DNA of 64,000 nt, taken from positions 1-64,000 of the forward strand of contig NZ_FOAF01000008.1 in the NCBI RefSeq assembly GCF_900109575.1. Reading direction: 5' to 3'. This DNA is from Olivibacter domesticus (GTDB taxonomy: Bacteria; Bacteroidota; Bacteroidia; Sphingobacteriales; Sphingobacteriaceae). This document shows, one piece after another, positions 1-7,530 of the stretch. The position numbers were made by a program, and so were the translations under genes. The notes under the pieces are model-generated. The model was not told where the DNA came from. It saw nothing but the letters and a program-made list of their open reading frames with translations, and made no database searches. The first letter of the stretch is position 1; each line of letters begins with the position of its first letter.

Positions 1-74
1 ACCACGTTGATAGGCCGCAGGTGTAAAGGTAGAGATACCATAGCCGAGCAGTACTAATAGCCCGAAGCTTTCTC
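1..74 (+). rRNA. 23S ribosomal RNA, 3' end (partial)
   Basis: The first bases match the conserved 3' terminal region of bacterial 23S rRNA: a segment reading GTTGATAGGCCGCAGGTGTA, then AGTACTAATAGCCC and AAGCTT. The gene enters from the left edge, and its 3' end is placed only approximately. A 5S gene follows after a short AT-rich spacer, which is the usual order of an rRNA operon. Confidence 0.9.
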
Positions 75-140
75 AAGCAGCAGCAGACTGTTGTCTTCCT
101 GTTTTTTTTCTTCCGGTATATATGTCATATAAAGATATTC

Positions 141-251
141 GGGTGCCTATATCGGCGGTGTCCACCTCTTCCCATACCGAACAGAGAAGTTAAGCCCGCC
201 AGAGCCGATGGTACTGCAGTAACATGTGGGAGAGTAGGTCGGTGCCACCTT
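141..251 (+). rRNA. rrf: 5S ribosomal RNA
   Basis: About 110 nt with the conserved 5S core: CCCATACCGAACAGAGAAG near 170-188, then TTAAGCCC, and a GTGGGAGAGTAGGTCGGTGCC 3' half. The 5' GGUG can pair with the 3' CACC to close helix I. It lies about 65 nt after the 23S end and directly before a strong terminator, so it is the last gene of the rRNA operon. The ends are accurate to a few bases. Confidence 0.92.
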
Positions 252-256
252 TTACT

Positions 257-290
257 GGGCCGTACAGCATTGCTGTACGGCCCTTTTTTT
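257..290 (+). terminator. Intrinsic terminator of the rRNA operon
   Basis: GGGCCGTACAGC (from 257) is complementary to GCTGTACGGCCC (ending 283). The GC-rich stem of 11-13 bp has a minimal loop and is followed by a run of eight T. It sits 6 bp after the 5S gene. Confidence 0.93.
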
Positions 291-427
291 TGTTACAGCC
301 AAATGAAATGGATTGGCCATCCCCAGTTTTTTCTCCGAACTTAAACATGCGTCATTGGATTTATTTTGACGTTACGCTTACAGCACAGATTCTTTTTTGA
401 TAGTAGTGAAGTTTAACTTTGTTGTTA

Positions 428-1426
428 ATGACAAAGCAAATTCCCTTATCGGCTCTTGAATTGGCCGTAGTAGTTGAAGGCGGAGACGCCGGCACTGCAA
501 TTAATAGTACTGTAGAAGTCGCTCAACACATAGAACAATTAGGATACCAACGCATTTGGTTAGCAGAACACCACAACATGGAACATATAGCGAGCTCCGC
601 TACCGCGGTGCTTATTGGTCATGTTGCAGGCCACACAAAAAATATTCGCGTGGGTTCTGGTGGCATTATGTTGCCTAACCATACACCTCTTATTATCGCG
701 GAGCAATTCGGAACTCTTGAAACATTATATCCTGGTCGAATTGATTTAGGCTTAGGAAGAGCACCTGGTACGGACCAACTAACAGCGATGGCTATAAGGA
801 AGAATAATATGAATGCCGCCTACCAGTTTCCTGACGACGTGAAAGAGTTGCAACAATTTCTTCATACTGAAAATGTAGCTAGTAAAGTGCGCGCATTTCC
901 AGGAGAAGGACTCGATATACCCATTTGGATATTAGGATCTAGCACCGACAGTGCCCATTTGGCTGCAAAATTTGGCTTACCATATGCGTTCGCCTCTCAT
1001 TTCGCTCCAGCCCAATTTCGCGCTGCCATAGATATTTATAAGCGTGAATTCCGTCCTTCCGATCAGCTTCAAAAACCTTACGTAATGGCCTGTGTGAATA
1101 TTATTGCAGCGGAAACAGATGAAGAAGCGGCAGTACTTTCAACGAGCTTATTTCGTATGTTTATTGGCATTCTTACTGATAGACGCCAACCTTTGCAACC
1201 CCCTGTCCCATCATTAGAACCTTATTGGAACCCAGAAATACAATATGCAGTGAATAATATGACGGCTTGCACGTTTATAGGAAGTAAGGAAAGCATTCGC
1301 CAAAAATTATCAGTGTTTATTGCGGAAACGGGTATTGATGAGTTGATGGCAGCTTCTTATATCTATGATAGCGAAAAGAAATTGCGGTCGTTCACGATTT
1401 TGAAGGATGCTTTAAGCGAGATATAG
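428..1426 (+). CDS. LLM-class flavin-dependent oxidoreductase (luciferase-like)
   Basis: A 332-residue luciferase-like monooxygenase family protein. It has the family landmarks: an N-terminal [20 protein letters not shown] segment, then [15 protein letters not shown] and [20 protein letters not shown], which belong to the flavin-binding TIM barrel. Such enzymes oxidise small organic substrates with reduced flavin from a partner reductase; the substrate cannot be told from sequence. I chose the ATG at 428 rather than a TTG at 419, because family members start just before the PLSALEL strand. A -7-like TAACTTTG at 414-421 ends only 6 bp before this ATG, so the transcript may have almost no leader. 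It is a single gene cytoplasmic in character, with no signal peptide. Confidence 0.9.
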   Translation: MTKQIPLSALELAVVVEGGDAGTAINSTVEVAQHIEQLGYQRIWLAEHHNMEHIASSATAVLIGHVAGHTKNIRVGSGGIMLPNHTPLIIAEQFGTLETLYPGRIDLGLGRAPGTDQLTAMAIRKNNMNAAYQFPDDVKELQQFLHTENVASKVRAFPGEGLDIPIWILGSSTDSAHLAAKFGLPYAFASHFAPAQFRAAIDIYKREFRPSDQLQKPYVMACVNIIAAETDEEAAVLSTSLFRMFIGILTDRRQPLQPPVPSLEPYWNPEIQYAVNNMTACTFIGSKESIRQKLSVFIAETGIDELMAASYIYDSEKKLRSFTILKDALSEI

Positions 1427-1535
1427 ATTGGTTATTCGGGTTTCCCTGCTGAGGTATAAGTTGAATATTGATGTCGCATAAGGTAAGTGACCGCTTGAGG
1501 ATAAGATAGGTCAGTGGTGAATAATACTTGGTTAA

Positions 1536-2345
1536 TCAATATTCTTTTTTTGATTTAGAAGATCGTTTATTATCTTTATTTTTAATGTAGATATGTTTTA
1601 TTTTCGTGTTTTCAACATTTTTTTCATCAATTTCAAAGTATCTATTTAGCGACTTAAATAAGGGAGCCAATTTTAAAAAGCCATAAATACGAGGGTCGAA
1701 GTCAGGTTTTCTTTTATTGAGCAAAGCGCCGATTTCTGCTAAAAATGCCCAACCACTTTCATCGGCTACATCATTTACTGTATTTTTTAAGAGTCTTATG
1801 AAATTGCTGCTAATAGGTTCTGTGTCAACTGATTTTTGTGTCTCTTTTTCTTGTGTTTCAACTCCCTTTTCTTGCACTTTATTACCTATTGCCGCTGTAG
1901 CCTGCGTGTTATTATTACTAAGAATTTCGATGTATATGAATTTATCACAAGCAGCAATAAAAGGCTTAGGAGTTTTCTTTTGACCAATCCCTATTACTAA
2001 CTTGCCTGATTCTCGAAGTCGTATAGCTAGTCTTGTAAAATCACTGTCACTTGATACAATACAGAAGCCGTCAACCTTCTGACTATGAAGAATATCCATA
2101 GCATCTATAATAAGAGCGGAATCAGTGGAGTTTTTACCACTCGTATAACTGTACTGCTGAATAGGTGTTATAGCATGTGTAAGTAAAGGATCCTTCCAAC
2201 CCGCAACGTAAGGACTTGTCCAATCTCCATAGATGCGTTTAATGGAAGGAGTACCATGTCTCTTTACTTCATCTAAGATGTTTTCTATTTTTGAATTTGA
2301 AACATTATCTGCATCAATAAGAACGGCAATATTTAATTCCATCAT
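1536..2345 (-). CDS. NYN-domain nuclease-like protein with C-terminal LOTUS/OST-HTH domain
   Basis: A 269-residue protein. Residues 1-145 form an NYN (PIN-like) domain of the LabA/DUF88 type: the N-terminal AVLIDADNVS carries the acidic metal-binding aspartates, and STDSALIIDAMDILHS plus VSSDSDFTRLAIRLRESG are the conserved later motifs. Residues about 183-250 resemble the LOTUS/OST-HTH domain (FIRLLKNTV, GWAFLAEIGALLNKRKPDF), which binds RNA in other proteins. The two are joined by a charged linker of 30-40 residues, and the tail is very basic. The NYN-plus-LOTUS architecture is known and points to an RNA-directed nuclease, but its target is unknown. Met at 2345 or 2342 could both serve as start. 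It stands alone. Confidence 0.87.
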   Translation of the reverse strand: MMELNIAVLIDADNVSNSKIENILDEVKRHGTPSIKRIYGDWTSPYVAGWKDPLLTHAITPIQQYSYTSGKNSTDSALIIDAMDILHSQKVDGFCIVSSDSDFTRLAIRLRESGKLVIGIGQKKTPKPFIAACDKFIYIEILSNNNTQATAAIGNKVQEKGVETQEKETQKSVDTEPISSNFIRLLKNTVNDVADESGWAFLAEIGALLNKRKPDFDPRIYGFLKLAPLFKSLNRYFEIDEKNVENTKIKHIYIKNKDNKRSSKSKKEY

Positions 2346-2721
2346 AGTCTCTTATATACTCATCATCTAGATTAATTTTTGTTTTATTTCCCTTATCGAC
2401 AGCTCGATTTTTCAAATCTCTCCTATTTACATACTGTCAAACTGTTGAATCTATATCTGTCAATAGGCAGCCTTGGATAGCACGATTCTTCATACTGTTT
2501 CAAAATGAATAAGGCGAATGTACAAAATAAGATCAATTACTTCATTTTTGGTGTAGTAATAATTGTTTTTTCTTATGTTTGATGCTCAAAATATTAACTT
2601 TGAGACTAAAGCTAAGAGCTATTACATGTTGCTTGATAACTATTCGATTACAATATTTCTAGTTTATAATAGTTCGATAGGTAGATAAGAATGAGTAGCT
2701 GTTATTAAATAGAAAATAGAT
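2346..2721. other. Intergenic region between divergent NYN and DUF423 genes
   Basis: AT-rich and without an open frame of note. A TAACTTTG at 2595-2602 on the plus strand fits the Bacteroidetes -7 element and could drive the DUF423 gene 120 bp downstream. A TTG lies too close (13 bp) for a standard -33 element, so the promoter call is weak. I see no repeat or RNA gene. Confidence 0.4.
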
Positions 2722-3099
2722 ATGATTGCTCAAGTTTTTGGAGCAGCCTTTGGGTTATTGGCTGTGGTTTTTGGTGCATTTGGCGCACATGCTTTAAAAA
2801 GAAGGTTTACGGACGAGCAGTTGCAGAGTTTTGAAACGGGTGTGAAATATCAGATGTACCATGCTATTGTGTTAATCGTAGTTGGGCAGTTATGTGAGGA
2901 GACTGCAACTTTTTATCAAGCATTCACAGTTTTATTCATTGTCGGTACATTTTTATTTTCTTTTAGTATTTATGGTCTTTGCCTAAGCGCTGCATTTGGT
3001 AATAAACTCAGGTTTTTAGGCCCGGTTACACCTCTAGGAGGACTGCTTCTCGTTGGGGGATGGATGTTGCTTTTATACCAGTTTGTAATGGCTCTTTAG
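2722..3099 (+). CDS. DUF423 family small membrane protein
   Basis: A 125-residue protein with four hydrophobic segments (about 3-20, 44-62, 72-92, 101-122). It has the family's characteristic N-terminal AVVFGAFGAHALKRR, followed by FETGVKYQMYHAIVLI, and a C-terminal PVTPLGGLLLVGGW. DUF423 (YgdD-like) proteins are short inner-membrane proteins of unknown function, and length and motif order match the family. The ATG at 2722 puts the first membrane segment at the very N-terminus, as usual. It is monocistronic and converges on a small minus-strand frame 17 bp away. Confidence 0.9.
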   Translation: MIAQVFGAAFGLLAVVFGAFGAHALKRRFTDEQLQSFETGVKYQMYHAIVLIVVGQLCEETATFYQAFTVLFIVGTFLFSFSIYGLCLSAAFGNKLRFLGPVTPLGGLLLVGGWMLLLYQFVMAL

Positions 3100-3116
3100 G
3101 TTCTGTACACATAGGT

Positions 3117-3353
3117 TCAATCAAAATCTATTCCTAACCGTCTATAAAGATTATGCAGCGTGAAGATTTGTTTACTTGTATTGTTATCTAACGACTTTAC
3201 CCCGTTTTTGCAACTAGTATAACAACATGCTATTTTCTGCCCATGTCCCCACTCAGGTGTGAGCGGCAGCATAGTAGTCAACAAAGTCAATGTTAGAAAA
3301 CTAAAAAATAGTGAAAAAGCAATTTTTGTCTTGATTTTATTAATACCGAGCAT
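3117..3353 (-). CDS. Small hypothetical protein with N-terminal hydrophobic segment
   Basis: A 78-residue frame that I do not recognise. Residues 1-32 are a basic start followed by a long hydrophobic stretch (IAFSLFFSFLTLTLLTTMLPL), consistent with an uncleaved anchor or signal peptide. The remainder is hydrophilic, with three cysteines (CCYTSC). It has an ATG start and lies convergent to the DUF423 gene. No family motif supports it, so it could be a chance frame. Confidence 0.4.
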   Translation of the reverse strand: MLGINKIKTKIAFSLFFSFLTLTLLTTMLPLTPEWGHGQKIACCYTSCKNGVKSLDNNTSKQIFTLHNLYRRLGIDFD

Positions 3354-3747
3354 AATACAATTCTATTATATGCTGAATCCCGTAAAATTTATGCCGTATT
3401 TTTAAAATGCTTATTTACAGTGTCTTATTTGTTTTATGTTGACGGTTATGTTCGAAATCGGACAGTTTTTTGTGCGTTTTCGAACTGTAAGGAATGTAAA
3501 TTGACTTCTAGCGATTGGCACGAATGAAGTATTTATTGATGCTTCAAATAGTAAAGATTGCTAAAATGTATTTTAATGTTTCCTTACACTACTTCTTTTT
3601 CGACTAATTTAACTAGAACTGAAACAGATAGTCGCAGGTAGTCTTTGCCAGTTCGATTATTTTGAACTGGTAAAACTGTCTGTTTATTTCTCCTTTAGTA
3701 ACGAACGCTGATTTACACTAAAAATTAGCCGGGAAGTATTTTCTAAA
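3354..3747. other. Gene-free region
   Basis: About 390 bp of AT-rich sequence with no open frame longer than a few dozen codons. An imperfect inverted repeat occurs near 3640-3680 (CCAGTTCGATTATTTTGAACTGG: CCAGTTC pairs with GAACTGG around ATTATTTT). That hairpin is not followed by a T-run. I see nothing else. The small-RNA-like element described separately begins just downstream. Confidence 0.4.
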
Positions 3748-3781
3748 TTGTTGTTATTGTGTATACCATTCTTTGTAGCAT

Positions 3782-3841
3782 CATAATTTAGGTTTATAAT
3801 TGGTAAAAGGCCTTCAATCAAGGAGATCGAAGGCCTTTTTT
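3782..3841 (+). ncRNA. Candidate small RNA, copy 1 (promoter plus terminator unit)
   Basis: TTG at 3748-3750 and ATTCTTTG at 3768-3775 are spaced 17 bp, like a Bacteroidetes promoter with one deviation at -7. About 60 bp downstream lies an intrinsic terminator: AAAAGGCCTTC (3805-3815) pairs with GAAGGCCTTTT (3829-3839), followed by T. The stretch between (GCATCATAATTTAGG and following bases) recurs at 15691-15717 in front of a second terminator. No ATG lies in it. A free RNA of about 60 nt is inferred. It could instead be a repeated terminator cassette. Confidence 0.5.
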
Positions 3842-3886
3842 ACGTACATTGCCGTTAAATGATGTTGTGTAATAAAACCTATGTAA

Positions 3887-4936
3887 TTAAGATTTTTCCT
3901 TTGCAAAGGTCTCTGCAATAGCATTCACTTCTTTGTCAGTTAAATGGCTTCCCGAATTGATAAGTATTTTATATTTGAAGATAATTGATTTCCCTGCAGG
4001 CAGGGAAAAATTCAATGTTTCTTCACCGCCACTCATTGCGTTTTGACCTAGGGGATTAGCTGCAAATAAACCGTAGCCACGTGCATGCCAATAAGTAGGG
4101 TAACCAATATTATCTGGATGATCAATGATAACGAGTGAAATAGATTCATTATCAATCTTTCCGGTTAAGTTTACCCATTTTCCTCTGGTTCCCCAAACAT
4201 CATCGCCTTCTATACCCTCACTACTACGATATTTACCAGTTGTTTTTGAATTATCGAGCTTTGCCACCTCTGTTATATTTCCACTGGCATCTGTAAAATT
4301 AACTGGCTCGTTTGAAGGATGTTCCAATTCTCGCGCCAGACGGATTCCTAGTAGACCTTCTTTATTATCTTTGAAAGATACATTCTCTTTCAACGCCGTT
4401 AATTTTGTGGTTAATTCAATCGTGCGCATCTCACCGTTAACGCTGAATAAATAGCGCGTATCTTCCTTTAAAATATTAGTGCCATCTGGTTTTTGCCAGT
4501 ACTTGGTTACATCTAATAGAGCATGATCATTTGTCGCTTCCATCTTATTAACACTGGCGTGTACGATGGTGCCATATTCGTTCTTCTTTTCAGCAGGTAT
4601 CGCAGTAGAATTATTCCAAAAGTCGAGGCCGTTCACATCTCCATAATTAAACCAAAGGCCCACATGGTGCGGATGATCCACTCGCTCACCAGGTCTTGGA
4701 TCAAAAGGCCACCCTCTTGTTATTAAAGTATTCTTGGAAGTGCGTAATGGATATAGCACTGGTTTCATTAACGATTCAGGATAGATATAGGAGGTAAGGG
4801 GTTGACCATCGAAAGTGATATCAACACGTTTTTCCACCTTATTTTCGGTAATAGCAAAACCGTTTTTTTCAGACTTAAATCCTGTAATGGTTAATATAGC
4901 AATAAGCGCCAAAATATTTATTTGTTTATAATTCAT
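3887..4936 (-). CDS. PmoA-like family protein (DUF6807)
   Basis: A 349-residue protein of the family annotated 'methane oxygenase PmoA', which is unrelated to membrane methane monooxygenase. Typical motifs are PLRTSKNTLITRGWPFDPRPGE followed by DHPHHVGLWFNYGDVNGLDFW. Those two histidines and the aspartate form the most conserved patch. N-terminal residues 1-20 are hydrophobic, so export is likely, but there is no lipobox. It follows the Gfo/Idh/MocA gene by 11 bp in the same direction. Family members are repeatedly found with sugar oxidoreductases and are thought to act in carbohydrate breakdown, but the reaction is not established. Confidence 0.85.
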   Translation of the reverse strand: MNYKQINILALIAILTITGFKSEKNGFAITENKVEKRVDITFDGQPLTSYIYPESLMKPVLYPLRTSKNTLITRGWPFDPRPGERVDHPHHVGLWFNYGDVNGLDFWNNSTAIPAEKKNEYGTIVHASVNKMEATNDHALLDVTKYWQKPDGTNILKEDTRYLFSVNGEMRTIELTTKLTALKENVSFKDNKEGLLGIRLARELEHPSNEPVNFTDASGNITEVAKLDNSKTTGKYRSSEGIEGDDVWGTRGKWVNLTGKIDNESISLVIIDHPDNIGYPTYWHARGYGLFAANPLGQNAMSGGEETLNFSLPAGKSIIFKYKILINSGSHLTDKEVNAIAETFAKEKS

Positions 4937-4947
4937 GGTGTTACTAT

Positions 4948-6297
4948 TTAACCAACGATTACTTCTTGTTTTTCATCATTAAAAGATACCTTTTTACCTG
5001 TTTCCATTGCTATCCTCGCCATTATATTTGCGACTGAATGATTATAACCTGCCTTTACAGAGGCATTAGGGGTTTTTCTGCTACGTACGCACTCCATCCA
5101 ATTCAGCATATGAAGAGATGTCATAGGATCGCTGCCCGTATTGGCCGAAGTTTCTATACGTGCAGCATTTGCCAATGTAAAAGGCTGCAACAAATTAGCT
5201 TTCATGTCCATTTCAGCCGCCATCTTACCCGATAATCCACCTTCATCTGTTACCTGATTCGTGTCTAAATTCAGCATGCCGGCATTTGAGTAGTACAACT
5301 CTTTAATGCCCCCTGCCGAATTGGTAAAGCGCGAAGAATAAAGAACTTGAAATCCCTTAGTCTTGTCATTCTTCGGGCCATAGTCCATTACCGCGGTTAC
5401 CGTATCAGCGTTTGTTCGTCCGTCATCCCACATGTAAATACCACCGTTGGCTGCTACACTTCTTGGGTGCTCAAGATCAGTAAACCAATGTACAGTATCT
5501 ATCTGATGTGACATCCATTGTCCAAAAATACCCGAAGAATAAGGCCAGAATAAGCGATATTCTAAATACTTTCGGGGATCCCATGCTACTTTTGGCCGAT
5601 TCATTAAAAAGCGGTTCCAGTCGGTATCCTGCTCGCGTATTTCTTTTATCAATTGTGGAAGTCGCCATCTTCCAGGCTGATTAACATTCCAGGTCATCTC
5701 CACCATTTTGATGTCGCCAAATTTTCCAGATCGAATATATTCATTGGCAGCGATATAGTTAGGTGCGCTACGTCGTTGAGAACCAACTTGCAATATCTTT
5801 CCTGTTTCCGTTACAGCTTGTAGTAAGACTTTGGCGTCCTCCAATGTCTCCGCCATAGGTTTTTCTACATAAACGTCCTTACCATTACGAACGGCTTCTG
5901 CAGCCATAAGCGCATGTTGAAAATCAGCCGTACTGATGATGACCGCATCAATCCCCTTTTGCGCATAAAGTTCATCGTTATTTCGATATTTAGCGATCGA
6001 CATACCTGCTTTATCCTTAATAAAAGCTTCTGCCTCCTCACGCCGCCGATTCCAGATATCGGAGACACCTACGAACTCAAAATTTAATTTTTTCGAATGG
6101 TTTAGAAAGCTAGGGCAAAGTGTACTTTTAAAACGATTGGAGAAGCCTACAATAGCCACCCTTACACGATCATTCGCACCTAAAATGCGACCATAACTTT
6201 TGGCACTGATGCCCATCGTAGATAATCCCACAATTCCCGCACCTAAAGTGGCTTTTTTGATAAATTCGCGACGTGAATTTTCATACTTTGTTGTCAT
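4948..6297 (-). CDS. Gfo/Idh/MocA family oxidoreductase with Tat-like signal
   Basis: A 449-residue NAD(P)-dependent oxidoreductase. Residues 8-35 carry a twin-arginine-type signal (SRREFIKKATLGAGIVGLS). The Rossmann part starts at VRVAIVGFSNRF, in which the usual GxGxxG is degenerate. The family's DVYVEKPMAET follows, with the lysine-proline of the EKP motif. The C-terminal substrate domain contains WMSHQIDTVHWFTD. Exported or membrane-associated members in Bacteroidota act on sugars or glycosidic compounds. It is first in a two-gene unit with the PmoA-like gene (11 bp gap). A 14-bp near-palindrome AATCGATATCGTTT at 6525-6538, about 230 bp upstream, may be an operator. Confidence 0.92.
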   Translation of the reverse strand: MTTKYENSRREFIKKATLGAGIVGLSTMGISAKSYGRILGANDRVRVAIVGFSNRFKSTLCPSFLNHSKKLNFEFVGVSDIWNRRREEAEAFIKDKAGMSIAKYRNNDELYAQKGIDAVIISTADFQHALMAAEAVRNGKDVYVEKPMAETLEDAKVLLQAVTETGKILQVGSQRRSAPNYIAANEYIRSGKFGDIKMVEMTWNVNQPGRWRLPQLIKEIREQDTDWNRFLMNRPKVAWDPRKYLEYRLFWPYSSGIFGQWMSHQIDTVHWFTDLEHPRSVAANGGIYMWDDGRTNADTVTAVMDYGPKNDKTKGFQVLYSSRFTNSAGGIKELYYSNAGMLNLDTNQVTDEGGLSGKMAAEMDMKANLLQPFTLANAARIETSANTGSDPMTSLHMLNWMECVRSRKTPNASVKAGYNHSVANIMARIAMETGKKVSFNDEKQEVIVG

Positions 6298-6651
6298 ATC
6301 ATTATTGGTTAGTTATAAATTATATGGTTTATATTTTTTTGCGGAACAAAATCCGTTTTTGCATCATGCTAAATAATATCAAGCAAAATAATGAAGAATT
6401 ACTCACTTCACAATTTCGGTTATTTTACGTGAATGCCTGCTGAATCCCGCAATAGATAGCTAATCAGTACAAGTATAATGACATAGCAGTTTTAAAAAAA
6501 ATAAAAGCTAGGAAAAATCTACGCAATCGATATCGTTTACATTGAAATCGGTATTTGACCAAGAAAACAACGTTAATTTATCTGTTTTTAACCAAAACCC
6601 TCTCGCTAAGCTAATTATAATAGCAAGAGGGCTTAAATGATGGACTTGCAT
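6298..6651. other. Intergenic region: possible operator and upstream operon end
   Basis: The region separates the Gfo/Idh unit from locus 1. It holds a GATATC-centred 14-bp near-palindrome (6525-6538), reminiscent of LacI-type operators, and a terminator at 6590-6631 described separately. No coding frame is apparent, and no clear TAnnTTTG element is seen for the Gfo/Idh gene. Confidence 0.5.
6590..6631 (-). terminator. Terminator of uptake locus 1
   Basis: On the minus strand CCCTCTTGCT (6631-6622) pairs with AGCGAGAGGG (6607-6598): a 10-bp stem with one G-U pair, followed by four T. It lies about 20 bp past the stop of the last gene of locus 1 and marks the 3' end of that operon. Confidence 0.8.
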
Positions 6652-7506
6652 CTACTTTTTAAACGCTAGTACTGTAAGAATCGGAAAGTGATCGGAAGGA
6701 AATTTACCACGATAGGTATCTGTTAAAATTCCCCACTTTTTAGCGTGGATATCTTTTGTTACAAAAATATGGTCGATAATTTGATCACTGGCCAATGCTT
6801 TTGTCGAACCAAAAGAATTAAAAGACGCATTGCTTTTATAGGGATATTGTACCTGTATTTGTGTATCGAAAACTAATTCAGATTGTGCTAGTGTCTTATA
6901 CCACTCCGTATCACTGGCACCATTAAAATCACCTGTTAAAATAGTGGGCGCCCCCTCGGCTATCTCCTTTATCTTTTTTAGAATCAAATGACTGCTTTCC
7001 TTTCGGGCGATAATGCCTTGATGGTCATAGTGAACATTAAAGAAGTAGAAGGTACGTTTACTTGCTTTGTCTTCTAAAAATACCCAAGAGCATATACGTT
7101 TGTGTGACTGTGCATCCCAGCCAAAACTAGGCTCGTCGGGTGTTTGAGAGAGCCAGAAATCTCCTTTGTCCAACAAATTGAATTTGTCTTTTTTAAAGTA
7201 AATTGCCGAATGCTCTCCAGCGTCTTTTCCATCATCTCGGCCAACACCGTAACGGTCGTAATTAGGTAGTCCAACACTGAGATCATCAATCTGATTTTTT
7301 AATCCTTCCTGTGTGCCAAAAATATCAAAATCATGAAATCGAATAAGAGAAATAATTACTGGTGCACGATCTTGCCAAAGATTACCTGTATCGGTTTTGT
7401 TAGCATAACGAATGTTATAAGAACCAACTGTAATGGTTTGTGCATAAAGTCCGTTGATTATCAATAACAGAACGATAAGTAGGGAATATACATGTTTTGT
7501 GCTCAT
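6652..7506 (-). CDS. Endonuclease/exonuclease/phosphatase family protein, secreted
   Basis: A 284-residue protein with a signal peptide (residues 1-22, ending GLYAQ) and a complete EEP fold. SYNIRYAN is near the start, and GTQEGL carries the metal-binding Glu. FFNVHYDHQG and the TGDFNGASDTEWY segment carry the catalytic Asp/Asn, and DHIFVTKD plus SDHFPILTVL hold the terminal Asp-His pair. These enzymes cut phosphodiester or phosphomonoester bonds in nucleic acids, lipids or sugar phosphates. It is the last gene of locus 1, 24 bp after the SusD gene. That suggests the imported compound contains a phosphoester, though this cannot be read from sequence. Confidence 0.9.
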   Translation of the reverse strand: MSTKHVYSLLIVLLLIINGLYAQTITVGSYNIRYANKTDTGNLWQDRAPVIISLIRFHDFDIFGTQEGLKNQIDDLSVGLPNYDRYGVGRDDGKDAGEHSAIYFKKDKFNLLDKGDFWLSQTPDEPSFGWDAQSHKRICSWVFLEDKASKRTFYFFNVHYDHQGIIARKESSHLILKKIKEIAEGAPTILTGDFNGASDTEWYKTLAQSELVFDTQIQVQYPYKSNASFNSFGSTKALASDQIIDHIFVTKDIHAKKWGILTDTYRGKFPSDHFPILTVLAFKK

Positions 7507-7530
7507 CTTTATAAATTTGCGGTTGGGAGT

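Noticed and set aside
3887-4936. Particulate methane monooxygenase subunit
   Set aside because: The name 'PmoA' of this soluble exported family is historical; there are no membrane helices or copper-site features of methane monooxygenase.
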